Shown: positions 32,006-42,725 of the stretch, one piece after another
Layout: every line of letters begins with the position of its first letter
Position numbering within the stretch: position 1 is the first letter of the stretch
The notes under the pieces: model-generated
Told to the model about the DNA's origin: nothing
Database searches by the model: none
What the model saw: the letters and a program-made list of their open reading frames with translations, nothing else
Translations under genes and position numbers: made by a program
Source: Kalaharituber pfeilii
Taxonomy: Eukaryota; Ascomycota; Pezizomycetes; Pezizales; Pezizaceae
DNA: 64,000 nt
Reading direction: 5' to 3'
Assembly (NCBI GenBank): GCA_015179045.1
Contig: WHUZ01000097.1
Span: forward strand, 124,001-188,000

Positions 32006-33066
32006 TAAACTGGTCTGGGTGGGGTCGGCGGGTCGGGATTTCGGGGTCTCAGGGGGTCCAGGGTACCGGAACCGGGTACGGGGCGGGCGGCAGACGATTT
32101 CACAGCGGAGGCAGAGGCAGAGGCAGACGCAGAGGCAGAGGCGGTCGGAGCTATGTGATGCCGAGAGGTAGATGTATTGAAAAGCTAAATACACACCTTG
32201 GGTAGAATACAAGTTGGTGCGTGGAGAAGCAAGAGGGAGGAGGGCGGAGGGCCTCTTTTATAGAAAGCCCTCGGTGGCAAATCCAAGCAAACAAACAAAC
32301 GAGCAAACAAACAAACGAAGTACATGGAAAACCAAGGAAACGACTGGAAGTACATGGAAGGCCAAGGAAATGACTGGAAGCGGGTAGAAGCATGAGGAAT
32401 ATCCGGGAATGAGCTCAGTGATACCTGTTGCTGGTGGATTCCGAGGTCTTCCAGCAGGTTCTAAGGCTTTGCGGCAGGTTCGACGTCTTTTCGGCAGGTT
32501 CTGGGGACCCGAGTTCTTCTACCAGATTCTGGCACGTTCTTCCGGTTCGGGTTTGTAAGCGATGACTAGAATGCTGGCGGCCATGTTGCTCCTGTGAGCT
32601 CACAGGTGTAGGGCATATATGGGAATGCTAGAAGGAGTATACCGAGTTACGAGGGGGTCAGAGTCAGCTGCACGTGTGCAAATACTGGCATATAGTATGT
32701 TGATTGCCAGTATAGGACCGGAGCTGGAGGGTCTTGGGCGAGGGGTCCGATTACAGATGGCTAGTGAAATGGCTGGTAAAGTAGCTACCGAAATGGCTAC
32801 TGGAATGGTGGAAGGCCTGACCCAACAGCACGAGATGAATATATGCTGCTATTGCACTCCGAAGATGCGCTACCATTGCGCTGCTCAAGTACGGTGCCAT
32901 TGCACTGCTGCCATTGTGCTGCTGCAAAGGTGCACTGCGAATGTATGCTGCTATTGCACTCCGAAGATGCACTGCCATTGCACTGGGAAGATTTACAGCC
33001 ATTGCGTGTTACGGGCGTGAGGGGCTAGGCTCCGGTAGGCGTGGGAAGGTTCTGGATGTTACGGCT
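32006..33066. other. Simple-repeat-rich region without gene
   Basis: Contains (GCAGAG)n near 32110, (CAAA)n near 32285, TTCCGG/AGGTTC repeats at 32440-32540 and tandem TGCCATTGCACTG blocks at 32840-33000. The last are shared with 50700-50840, where they also precede the 33-bp minisatellite. Confidence 0.5.
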
Positions 33067-33077
33067 ACGGAGGAGTG

Positions 33078-34503
33078 TTTTTTTTTTTTTTTATATCAGT
33101 ACTCGCATGCCGGCCAATGGGCTATGGCGAGGTGTTAATTAAAGAAAGAAAAAAGCGCAACAGTAACTAACTACATGTGGTTCCCGCGATACTCGTACAT
33201 GGTGCAGGTAGGGTATGAAATCAATACAGCCTATTTCCTCCTCCTGTCTGGCTCGTATTGAGTTGTCCTCAAAAGTTTCCCTCCTACCCTGACTCTGTCT
33301 ATGTCCGTCGCTGGCTCCAAGTACACCACGACCGAGCTAGTCTTCTTGCCTTCTTGAATCAGCGTGGTCTTTCGTCTAAGCCAACGTATCCCAACAGTCT
33401 TGCCTAGTGTCTTGTCCAGCCACTTCCGCACCTTCGCCAAGTCTTTCCTCAATACAATACCATGTACTATGACGCCGAATGTCGATGTGGTGGCATCGGT
33501 GTTTGGCGAGGAGGCGGGGGGCTTGCTGGTCTTTGGTCTTGGTCTTGAGTCCGTGATTGGTGTCGGGAGTCTCATTGTTGGTGTTGGAGTTGGGGGTGAC
33601 ATTGTCGGTGTCGGGGTTGGGGGCTTTGTTGCGGCTGTGGTGGCGGTGCTGCCCGTGGGCGTTGCCGGGGTCCCGACCGAAGGCGAGTCTGCGATCTTTG
33701 CCTCTTTTGAATCCAGTCGTCGTTTGATTTCGTAGGGGGCTTGTGGTGACGGCTGTTTCCCTTTCCGTTTCCTGGTCAGGGGTGTTGTCTTGTCGGTATT
33801 CTTGTCCGCTGGTGGGGTGTCTACGCACATGATGGGGCTGAACCCCAATGTCTGTGGTACTGGTGGTGGCGCCGGTTCGATGTCTATGCAGGTGATGGGG
33901 CTGAACCCCAAAACAGCCTGTTGTGGTGGCGTCGGCTGAATGTCTGTGCTCGTGATGGGGCTTAACTCCAGAGTATATTGTAGTGGTGGTGGTATCTCCC
34001 TTCTCCTTGGTCCCGAACAACGACGCCGGCGGCGAGTCCTTGGTCCCAAACAGCGACGCCGGCGGGACCTGAACAACGACATCGGCGGCGACGGGGAGGC
34101 TGGTGGTGGCGGTGTGAGTATGGTCTGCGGGGGCGGCGGGGACCTGCCACGTCGAGCTAATGCCTCATCATACCTTTGCGCTGAGGCTTGAAGGCGTCTT
34201 CTCTCCTCCTTGTAGTCTATGGACATTGTCTTATTGGTCGTCTCGTGCTTATCCGTGACAGTCTACAGGGGCCTGGCGCCGAGTTGGTGTGGGAGGTGTG
34301 TTGGCAACAGGGGTGATGAGCTGAAGAATCCTCGAAATTTCTCCGCTCGGAGTAAATTTGCAGTGTTGGGCTTTTGGGATAAAAAATCAGATCAAACTAC
34401 TCAGCGCACTGAGAGCTTGCGATCTATGTAGGTTTCAGTGTGGGGAACGTTGTGGTTGTGGAGTTGCTTCCAAACGCTCGTCCTGAGGTAGTTGTTGTCC
34501 GTG
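33078..34503 (-). mobile_element. Gag-only LINE derivative, copy 2 (1426 bp)
   Basis: Flanked by a perfect duplication ACGGAGGAGTG (33067-33077 and 34504-34514). The paralogous locus at about 50888-50915 carries the same flanks without the insert (GGCTATGGAGGAGTGTATAC), which proves both boundaries. On the minus strand the order is: leader with GGACAACAACTACCTCAGG, ORF1-like frame, tail CTCGCCATAGCCC and poly(A). No reverse transcriptase is encoded. Confidence 0.92.
33231..34226 (-). CDS. ORF1p-like protein of gag-only element 2
   Basis: An intact frame of 331 codons from ATG at 34226. The N-terminus has an ERRRLQASAQRYDEALARR helix and an Arg-rich RSRRRR segment not shared with copy 1. Three tandem motifs follow (LELSPITSTDIQP, LGFSPITCIDIEP, LGFSPIMCVDTPP), then a basic RKRKGK patch and YEIKRRLDSKEAK. 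The C-terminal RRM-like module runs from GVIVHGIVLRKDL through GIRWLRRKTT and KKTSSVVVYLE to YEPDRRRK and a TAG stop. No CCHC knuckle is present. The open frame in a non-autonomous element suggests the protein is, or was recently, used. Confidence 0.72.
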   Translation of the reverse strand: MSIDYKEERRRLQASAQRYDEALARRGRSPPPPQTILTPPPPASPSPPMSLFRSRRRRCLGPRTRRRRRCSGPRRREIPPPLQYTLELSPITSTDIQPTPPQQAVLGFSPITCIDIEPAPPPVPQTLGFSPIMCVDTPPADKNTDKTTPLTRKRKGKQPSPQAPYEIKRRLDSKEAKIADSPSVGTPATPTGSTATTAATKPPTPTPTMSPPTPTPTMRLPTPITDSRPRPKTSKPPASSPNTDATTSTFGVIVHGIVLRKDLAKVRKWLDKTLGKTVGIRWLRRKTTLIQEGKKTSSVVVYLEPATDIDRVRVGGKLLRTTQYEPDRRRK

Positions 34504-34514
34504 ACGGAGGAGTG

Positions 34515-34975
34515 TATACGGCGGGCCGAAATGGCTACCGAGGTGTATATGCTGCTAGGCTCAATGGCTATGGAGGTGCATATACGGCGAGACGGAATTA
34601 GTAATGGCCACATCAGTGTATATATGATGGGCCTCAGTCGCTACGGCAGTGTGTATACTATGGGCCGGAATAGCCATGGAGGTGTATATGCTAGAGGCTG
34701 GAAAGGCCATGGAGGTGTCTATGCTGTAGGCCGGAATGGCCGTGGAGGTGTATATGCTGCCCGGTGGAATGGCAACGGAGGTATTTATGCTGTATGCCGG
34801 AATGGGTACGGAGGTGTATATGCTGTATGCCGGAATGGCCATAGGGTGTATATGCTGTAGGCTAGAATGGTTGCAGAGGGATATGTGCTACGGGCCAGAA
34901 TGGCTGCGGAATTGTGTATGCTGTAGGGTGGAATGGACACATCGGTGTATATATGGTGGACCGGAAGAGTAGCTG
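34515..34975 (+). repeat. 33-bp minisatellite, array a
   Basis: About 13 units of GTGTATATGCTG...GCCGGAATGGCTACGGAG. It gives repeating 11-residue false frames (GMATEVYMLYA). It was split from its left flank by gag-only element 2. Paralogous arrays: 48540-49085 and 50890-51335. Confidence 0.88.
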
Positions 34976-35084
34976 TATAGCATGGAGTGTCATTTGAGTA
35001 GAGCAGTTGTTGTTGAATTCAGCTATGCATTGGGCCGCTAATTGGGCACTCATTGGGTCCTGTATTTGGGCATTTATTAGACAT

Positions 35085-35435
35085 TGCTAGAGCCACTCCA
35101 GAGCTACCTTAGAGCTATTTAAGACTTCTAGAGCTACCTTAAAGCTACTTTAGAAGCATTCAAGACGTTCAAAGTTATTTCAAAGCTATGTTAGACCTTC
35201 TCAAGACTTGTAAAGCTACCTCAGAGCTACTTCAGAGCTACTTAAGAGTACTAAAGACACCTCTAGAGTCACTCAAGAATGCTAAAAACACTCCAGAGCT
35301 ACTTAAGAACGCTAGAAATACTCCAGAGCTGCTTGAGAACGCTACAAATACTCTAGAGCTGCTTGAGAACGTTATAGATACTCTAGAGCCGCTTGAGAGT
35401 ACTGCAGACACTCCAGAACCACTCAACACCTGACG
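35085..35435 (+). repeat. 30-bp minisatellite (ACTCCAGAGCTGCTTGAGAA)
   Basis: A degenerate left part (AGAGCTACTT...) grades into five to six regular 30-bp units. Residual related sequence follows array c of the 33-bp minisatellite (51450-51500). The Leu/Glu-rich frame across it is not credited. Confidence 0.75.
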
Positions 35436-36207
35436 AGTCACTCTACATAGCCAAAGGGTAGGGTTAGGCAGCGAAAGTTGGGCTTTTTCACGGCCCGGTA
35501 AGACATACAACTTCGTATCCCCGCCGCAACACGCAATTTTGCTCCGATTATCTTCAAACCGGCCTCAAATGAAAGCCCTACGTCCCCTCTATATTTCTAT
35601 GTAAAAAAATAATACATTTCGTACTCTAAATCTTGCTGTATTTATAGTGAAAGATAGTGAGTTTTGAGTAAATTTTCACACTAGTAGGCTATCCTTGTCA
35701 TATCCTTGCCATGCTATAGCTTGGCAGCAATGGCCAAAAAACTCCATAGAATGGCACGAGAAAATAGACTCAGTAGTTTTCAGAATGGTCTATGCCAAAA
35801 AGACATGACTTTTCGTCGACAACCTATCCCAATTCAGATGACTTTTCGTCGACAGCCCATACAAATTTTTACCCTAACGTTACACACCACTGTACTTCTC
35901 ATCACAAACCTCCGGCAACTACAACTACCCTAACTACCTTGTTAAGTAATAATCCCAATTAGCAATACACATTTTCAACACATTTAACGTGCCGAAAATG
36001 ACCCATTTTCTCATATGTGAAGCGGTCATTTCCAACGAATTCAACATACCAAAAAGAACCTATTTTCCACATCTGCAAAGAGCCTATGTGTAGCGTAGTT
36101 AACATGTGGAAAATGACCCATTTTCTCCATGTGCGACGAGACTATTTAACATGCGTAAAATGGTCTATTTTCCACATGCGCCATGAGAGCTTTTGTAATG
36201 TATTTGC

Positions 36208-36422
36208 TGTTACGGATTCACTGCAACTGTAGGGCGGGCGGTCGGTGGATGTGCGCACAGTATACGCATATGCGACGGAGGCGATATGCGACAGCCGGGC
36301 GCCGGCATCGCAGTTATAAAATGTGCTATATGAGCCACGCAGAGGACTAGCGAGTATCACTGGTTAAGTGTCTTTTTGGCCTGGCGGACGGTAACTCTCT
36401 GCGTTTACTATCATCCGTTACA
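36208..36422 (+). mobile_element. Solo LTR, family 2, copy 1 (215 bp)
   Basis: TGTTACGGATTC...ATCCGTTACA with the five-base duplication TTTGC on both sides (36203-36207 and 36423-36427). A TATAAAA-like box (CAGTTATAAAATG) lies inside. TG...CA ends plus a 5-bp duplication favour a solo LTR or TRIM over a MITE. Confidence 0.82.
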
Positions 36423-36429
36423 TTTGCCA

Positions 36430-36944
36430 TGTGCAAAATGGTTTATTTTATACATGTGCGAGGAGCCCATTTAACGTGTGCAAAATGACCTATTTTCTAC
36501 ATACGCGACGAGGACATTTTCGACGTATTTACTATGCGCAAGATGGTCTCTTTTCCACATGCGCGGCGAGGGCATTTCCAACGTATTTACTATGTGCAAA
36601 ACGGTCTGTTTTCCACATGTGCGGCGAGAGCATTTCTAACAGTCTGTTTTCCACATGCGCGGCGAGGGCATTTCCAACGTATTTACTATGTACAAAACGG
36701 ACTATTTTCCACAAGCGCGGCGAGGGCATTTCCAACTATGTGCAAAACGGTGAGGGCATTTCCAACGTATTTACTATGTGCAAAACGGTCTACTTTCCAC
36801 ATGCACGGCGAGGGCATTTCCGACGTATTTACTATGTGCAAAACGGTCTACTTTCCACAAGCGTGGCGAAGGCATATCTAATGTATTTACTATATGCAAA
36901 ATGGTCTGTTTTCCACATACGCGGCGAGGGCATTTCAGACGTAC
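36430..36944 (+). repeat. 58-bp minisatellite in unit 1
   Basis: About nine units of GGCATTTCCAACGTATTTAC, TATGTGCAAAACGGTCTG, TTTTCCACATGCGCGGCGAG. All three frames are open, giving frames over 200 codons that cycle through the repeat. These are not genes. Confidence 0.88.
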
Positions 36945-37195
36945 TTCTACATAGCCAAAGGGTAGAGTCAGGCAGTGAAAGTTGGGGTTTTTCACGGCCC
37001 GGTAAGACATACAACTTTATATCCCCGCTGCAACATACAATTTTGGTCCGATTATCTTCAAACTGGCCTCGAATGAAAGCTCTACGTCTCCTCTATATTT
37101 TTATGTAAAAAAATAATACATTTCATACTCTAAATCTTGCTATATTTACAGTTAAAGATAGCGACTTTTGAGTAAATTTTCGCACTAGTAGGCTA
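36945..37195 (+). repeat. Tandem duplication unit 2, left part
   Basis: Copy of 35443-35687, ending at the TA (37194-37195) where the pogo element inserted. Confidence 0.85.
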
Positions 37196-37350
37196 ACGTG
37201 CCCGATGTGGTAACGATCTGCCCCCCTGTAACGATCCTACATTTTCACCCCCGCTTCGGCAACCTGCTCCTCATCTTTCAACCGCGATTATCCTGCATAT
37301 CTCAGCGAATTCTACATATTTTGAACTCGTTTTACCCGCAGTTAATAGCT

Positions 37351-39390
37351 ATGCGACAGGAAAGTAAGCCTGAAAACATTAACCGAGCAATCGCTTATGC
37401 ATACAAACATCGGGAAGAGTCAATACCAAAAATTGCTTCCTACTTTGATGTAAAAGCTATTACATTACATAGACGACTCGATGGGGTACAGAAAGGAAGG
37501 AAGGAGGCTCGCGAAAGGCAGCAATTGCTTACTAGAGGTGAAGAGAATGCATTAGAAGCCTGGGCACTTACAATGAGTGATATGGGCTTTCCAGTTCATT
37601 TGCGAATGCTGAGATCTATGGCTGTTTTAATTCTGCAGCCAAGGTTTAGCAATGCAGTTCCAGGAGATCGGTGGCATGAGAGGTTTTTACTTCGACATCC
37701 CATAGTTAACAGCAAATATGTACAATATCTTGAGCGCATTCGGCATTCGCAAGGGACAAATATTCCAGCGTAGAAGGCATTTTATCGGTCACTTCGGACT
37801 ACAATGCGCCAACTTAAGATCACCCCTGACAACCTCTGGACCTATGATGAAAAGGGTATTATTATGGGCATTGCAACTGGCAGGCAGAAATGTATTGTTC
37901 GAGCAGGTCCAAAGCGAAAAATTGCAGTTACTGATGGCAATCGAGAATTTGTTACTGTCATAGAGACAGTAAATGCTGCTGGTCACATCATTCCTCCATA
38001 CCTTGTCTGGCAGGCGAAAACCCATAGAGAAGGCTACTACGGTGCTGAGGGTGTCCATAAACTTCCTGCAACTTTTGGACGCTCGCCTAGTGGATACATG
38101 GATGATGAACTAGGTGTTGAGTTTATAATATATCACTTTGAGCCATATACTCGCCCCGTGAACCCTACCACTACCTCCACTGCCTCCACTGCCTCCACCG
38201 CCCCTGCCTCCACCGCCTCCACCGCCTCTACCGCCGGCACCCCCATAGCAACCGGCCTTCCTACAAGCACTATACATGACAAACGCAGTATAATTATTTC
38301 GAGCGATTCACTGACCTTACCTCCCTCTAATATATCCGAATATCCTTGGCGCCTTTTAATTGTTGATGGTCACTCTTCCCATGTCGCTTACCAAGTCGTT
38401 GAATATGCACTCAATCACCGGATTCAAATGCTTTGTCTTCCCCCACATTCAACTCATTTAATGCAACCTCTTGATGTTGGATGTTTCTCTCCTCTCCAAA
38501 GACACTACCGCAATGGCTTACAAGATTGGATATATCAAAAGCCTCGTGATATTTTGCGCAAACCTGACTTCTGGGAAATTCTTTGTGGTGCCAGACAATC
38601 TACTTTTACTACCGATACTATTTTGGGTGCATGGCGGGGGTCTGGATGCTGGCCTATTGATCCCGACAAAGTTATTCCTCCTCAAGTTCAAGCGACAATG
38701 ACGGTCAATTCAGATCTCTCTATATTAGATACTCCATCAAAGCAAATAGTACTGCGAACTGCTCTGGACAAGGCAATTTTGACTCCACATACACGCAAGA
38801 CTGTGATGGATCATGTATTGTTTCTGGAGGAAAAGCTAATAAAATATACGGTGATTGAGCCTAATGCTACAACCTTCAAAGCTCTACGGAATGGTAAGAT
38901 GGTCAAAAAAGCTCCGGCTGGTAGTTTGAAGCATATTAAAGGCCCTCGGACTCTTAATCGAGCGTATATTGAATCCTCTCGACAAGCCGAAGTCAAAGCA
39001 GCACTGGAAGCAGAGGAAAAGAAAGAGCGGAAGAGGCTGGAAAAGGAACAGAAAGCAGTAGAGAAGATAAGAAAAGAGGAAGAGAAAATTCAGAAGGCAG
39101 AGGAGCGACGAAAAATAGCCCAGGATAAGAAAGAAGCTGCTGAAGTGAAAAAGCAGCTAGCAGCGGAGGAGCGAGAAAGAAAGGCAAAAGAGAAACAAGA
39201 ACAGAGAGAAATAGCTGCAGCTGAGCGGGCTGCAAAGGGAGGTCGTGGGGGAGCTCGCGGGCGAGGCCGGGGCCGAGGAAGGCCTTTGGTTCAGGAGGTG
39301 GGAGGGTCCGAACACCTGCTAGGGGGGGGGGGGGGTGAAGGAGGTTCCAGTAGTAAATCTCGAGCCACAGACCTCTTCTATCATACCTGA
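37351..39390 (+). CDS. Pogo-like DDE transposase, one in-frame TAG
   Basis: 680 codons, split only by TAG at 37771-37773 (codon 141). The N-terminus has a psq-type helix-turn-helix (EESIPKIASYFDVKAITLHR) and a CENP-B-type helix-turn-helix up to about residue 130 (GDRWHERFLLRHP). The DDE_1 core keeps its acidic residues: D166 in YDEKG, D339 in LLIVDGHSSH, D375 in QPLDVG. Unusually, a Thr/Ser/Ala tandem of about 25 residues sits between the first two. The C-terminus is a Lys/Glu coiled coil, then a Gly-Arg box. A run of 14 G (39322-39335) follows. The frame downstream in another phase (to 39547, acidic SPEDSEDTDDDIE) probably is the original C-terminus, displaced by slippage. Catalyses cut-and-paste at TA. 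It is probably inactive as it stands. Confidence 0.88.
39322..39335 (+). repeat. Poly(G)14 slippage site in transposase
   Basis: Fourteen consecutive G near the transposase 3' end. After it the annotated frame ends within 20 codons. The alternative phase remains open for about 70 codons and is matched by the diverged sequence at 56300-56505. Confidence 0.8.
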
Positions 39391-39920
39391 TGCCTCAGAC
39401 GAAGTTACTGCTACTATCTCTAGTGCTTCATGTACCACTACTTCAAGTCCTAGTATTCCTGGATCACCTGAGGACTCTGAGGACACTGATGATGATATTG
39501 AGGTACAGAGATTAGCTCGAGAATGTGAATTTCTTCTATATATTTGAAGGTGCGTGTATCCTATATAATTCCTATATACATTTATTAACTTTAACTGAAA
39601 AGACTAGTGCTAGGCGAATGATTATTACTCATTTTCTATATTATTTTCCTGATTCTGAGAACATTGAGCTATATTATATGCAGGGAGGGGTTAATTCATA
39701 TAAATAATGATGAATTTGGTTATAGTTATTGGAATTTTGGCTTTTTCCTTATTATGATAGTATATTCAGATTCAGCGGTATCAAATTGATATAATACTAT
39801 GCAATTTCCGTAGTTGCAATATATCCGGTAATAGGTAATAGGGCAAGGAATGCATGACGAGGAGTGCCAAGAGAGTGGATCGTTACAGGGGGGCAGCTCG
39901 TTACCACTTCGGGCACGCTA

Positions 39921-41120
39921 TCCCTGTCATATTCTTGCCATGCTACAGCTTGGCAGCAACGGCCAAAAAACTTCATAGAAAATAGACTCAGTAGTTTTCA
40001 GAATGGTCTATGCCAAAAAGACATAACTTTTCGTCGACAACCTATCCCAATTCAGGGGACTTTTCGTCGACAGCCTATACAAATTTTTACCCTAACGTTA
40101 CACACCACTGTACTTCTCATCACAAACCTCCGGCAACTACAACTACCCTAACTACCTTATTAAGTAATAATCCCAATTAGCAATATACATTTTCGACATA
40201 ATTAACGTGCCAAAAATGACCCATTTTCTCATATGTGAAGCGGTCATTTCCAATGAATTCAACATGCCAAAAAGAACCTATTTTCCACATCTGCAAAGAG
40301 CCTATGTGTAGCGTAGTTAACATGTGGAAAATGACCCATTTTCTCCATGCGCGATGAGACTATTTAACATGCGTAAAATAGTCTATTTTCCACATGCGCC
40401 ATGAGAGCTTTTGTAATATATTTGCTGTTATGGATTCACTGCAACTGTAGAGCGGGCGGTCAGTGAATGTGCGCACAGTATGTAACGTATATGCGACGTA
40501 GGCGATATGCGACAGCCGGGCGCCGGCGTCGCAGTTATAAAATGTACTATATGAGCCACGCAGAGGACTAGCGAGTATCACTGGTTAAGTGTCTTTTTGG
40601 CCTGGCGGACGGTAACTCTCTGCGTTTACTATCATCCGTTACATTTGCCATGTGCAAAATGGTTTATTTTATACATGTGCGAGGAGCCCATTTAACGTGT
40701 GTAAAATGACCTATTTTCTACATACGCGACGAGGACATTTTCGACGTATTTACTATGCGCAAGATGGTCTCTTTTCCACATGCGCGTCGAGGGCATTTCC
40801 AACGTATTTACTATGTGCAAAACGGTCTGTTTTCCACATGTGCGGCGAGAGCATTTCCAACAGTCTGTTTTCCACATGCGCGGCGAGGGCATTTCCAACG
40901 TATTTACTATGTACAAAACGGACTATTTTCCACAAGCGCGGCGAGGGCATTTCCAACTATGTGCAAAACGGTCTGTTTTCCACATGCACGGTGAGGGCAT
41001 TTCCAACGTATTTACTATGTGCAAAACGGTCTACTTTCCACAAGCGCGGCGAAGGCATTTCTAATGTATTTACTATATGCAAAATGGTCTGTTTTCCACA
41101 TACGCGGCGAGGGCATTTCA
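39921..41120 (+). repeat. Tandem duplication unit 2, right part
   Basis: Corresponds to 35690-36940, including the second solo LTR and the start of the 58-bp minisatellite, with scattered substitutions and small indels. Confidence 0.85.
40426..40643 (+). mobile_element. Solo LTR, family 2, copy 2
   Basis: TGTTATGGATTC...ATCCGTTACA flanked by TTTGC on both sides. It was carried along in the tandem duplication with copy 1, so it is not an independent insertion. Confidence 0.82.
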
Positions 41121-41560
41121 GACGTACCTACTATGTGCAAAACGGTCTGTTTTCCACATGCGCGGCGAGGGCATTTCCAAACCTATTTACTATGTACAAA
41201 ACGGACTATTTTCCACAAGCGCGGCGAGGGCATTTCCAACTATGTGCAAAACGGTCTGTTTTCCACATGCACGGTGAGGGCATTTCCAACATATTTACTA
41301 TGTGCAAAACGGTCTACTTTCCACAAGCGCGGCGAAGGCATTTCTAATGTATTTACTATATGCAAAATGGTCTGTTTTCCACATACGCGGCGAGGGCATT
41401 TCAGACGTACCTACTATGTGCAAAACGGTCTACTTTCCACATGCACGGTGAGGGCATTTTCAACGTATTTACTATGCACAAAATGGTTTATTTTCCAAAA
41501 TGGTCTATGATGAGGGCATTTGTGACGTATTTACCATCTCTATTTTCAACATGCGCGACG
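40650..41560 (+). repeat. 58-bp minisatellite in unit 2 (expanded)
   Basis: About 16 units, including an internal second-order duplication of about 280 bp (around 40835-41120 recurs at 41130-41405). All long frames here cycle through the repeat. Confidence 0.85.
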
Positions 41561-42120
41561 AGGGCATTTGCGACGTATTTGCCACGCATGCTATTTTACC
41601 TACCCTTGGCAAACTGGGGCCGGCTTCTTACCTGACATCATACAGGTGCGGTAAGCCAGTTCTTTAGCTAGGTGGAAATCACATTGCGGCCCTTGTATCA
41701 TGGGTAAGGGTATCAAAAATGCCTTCGTAGCACATGTATGGAATAGACCACTTTGTATGTATTCAATACGTCGAAAATTGGCTCCTCACGAATGTAGAAA
41801 CATCAGGAAAAAGGGGAGTTTGCACCCTCAGTGCCATGAGCGCGAGGGCGCTGGGGCGCTGGGGCACTATTGCACTGCGAAAGTGTGCTGCCATTGCGGT
41901 ACTTCCCATACTAGACATGCATCTCATCATGCCAAGAATCCATGGAGCGACTATAGCTCCATGGTTTCTTGGCATAGGTGCTACTTCATCAGCAAAAAAG
42001 AGGTTGCATCAGCAGCGTCACGACGAGGCAGCAAGCGTCACGACACACGATGCATTTCTGGCTTCCTGACTCTCTGGCTTGGCACGCCTATCGTGGTAGT
42101 TTACGCCCTCAGCGCCCACA
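41561..42120. other. Repeat mosaic, hairpin copy 2
   Basis: No gene. Contains the hairpin TGCCAAGAATCCATGGAGC...TTCTTGGCA (about 41931-41976), related to 30838 and 45169, embedded in the same GCCATTGCGGTACTTCCCAT context as 45120. Confidence 0.6.
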
Positions 42121-42362
42121 AGGCAAGTAATCCTGCTGCCCGCGTCGCGACGTGCTCAACGTGCTCAAAATGTCCCCATTGCACCCACAACGCAAGTAAT
42201 CCTGCTGCTGGCGCCGCAACGTACTTAACGTGCTCAAAATGTCCTCCATTGTGTCCATAATGCAAGTAATCCTGCCACTGGTGTTGTGACATGCTCAACG
42301 TGCTCAAAATGTCCTCCATTCCACCTGCAACGCAAGTAATCCTGCCGCCGGCATCGCAACGT
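42121..42362 (+). repeat. 70-bp tandem repeat, about 3.5 copies
   Basis: Units begin GCAAGTAATCCTGCTGC at 42123, 42192, 42262 and 42332 (spacing 69-70). They contain CAACGTGCTCAACGTGCTC and AAAATGTCC. A degenerate TGCTCAACATG simple repeat continues to about 42510. Confidence 0.82.
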
Positions 42363-42596
42363 GCTCAACGTGCTCAACATGAGCAATGTGCCCAATATGT
42401 TTTACATTTCATGTACATGCTCAAATGTGCCTACATCTCATAAGCGCACTCAACGTGCTCAAATGCTTAATGTGCTCAACATGCTTAACATGCTCAACAT
42501 GCTCCATGTATTCTACAATTCCATATCTCATACGTGCGCCCAATATGCCCAATGGTATGAAGATAGTCAATTAACTCAATTTGGCAATATCGCAGC

Positions 42597-42725
42597 ATGT
42601 CTGTGTTCTGGCCTACCGACGAACATTGCGGTTCGCGAACCGGCCAGGCCCATTCGCGAATCGGCCAATTCGTCGGTGGGCTGGCTGATTCGCGAATGGG
42701 CCAGCCCACCGACGAACACTGGTTT
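42597..42725. repeat. Palindrome cluster 1 (TTCGCGAA / CCGACGAAC)
   Basis: Several nested dyads: GGTTCGCGAACCGG, ATTCGCGAATCGG, GATTCGCGAATGG, and inverted CCGACGAAC/GTTCGTCGG-like pairs at both edges. A related cluster is at 44115-44275. Confidence 0.7.

Larger units (their letters stand above)
35443..36944 (+). repeat. 1.5-kb tandem duplication, unit 1
   Basis: It begins CTACATAGCCAAAGGGTAG and ends within the 58-bp minisatellite. Unit 2 starts at 36945 with the same sequence and continues, after the pogo insertion, at 39921. Unit 1 retains the uninterrupted site TAGTAGGCTATCC at about 35684, which is the pre-insertion target. Confidence 0.88.
37196..39918 (+). mobile_element. Complete pogo/Fot1-like DNA transposon (2723 bp)
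   Basis: Terminal inverted repeats of about 42 bp (ACGTGCCCGATGTGGTAACG at 37196; the complement with a few differences ending at 39918). They are bounded by TA at 37194-37195 and 39919-39920. The empty site is preserved in unit 1 of the tandem duplication. One transposase gene lies inside. A deleted, inverted relative lies at 55007-56879. Confidence 0.93.

Noticed and set aside
34492..34972. 122-codon Gly-rich frames on the 33-bp minisatellite
   Set aside because: 11-residue period equals the 33-bp DNA period; same in arrays b and c.
36431..41510. Frames of 160-231 codons (FSTCAARAFPTYLLCAKR pattern)
   Set aside because: They cycle through the 58-bp minisatellite in three phases; not genes.
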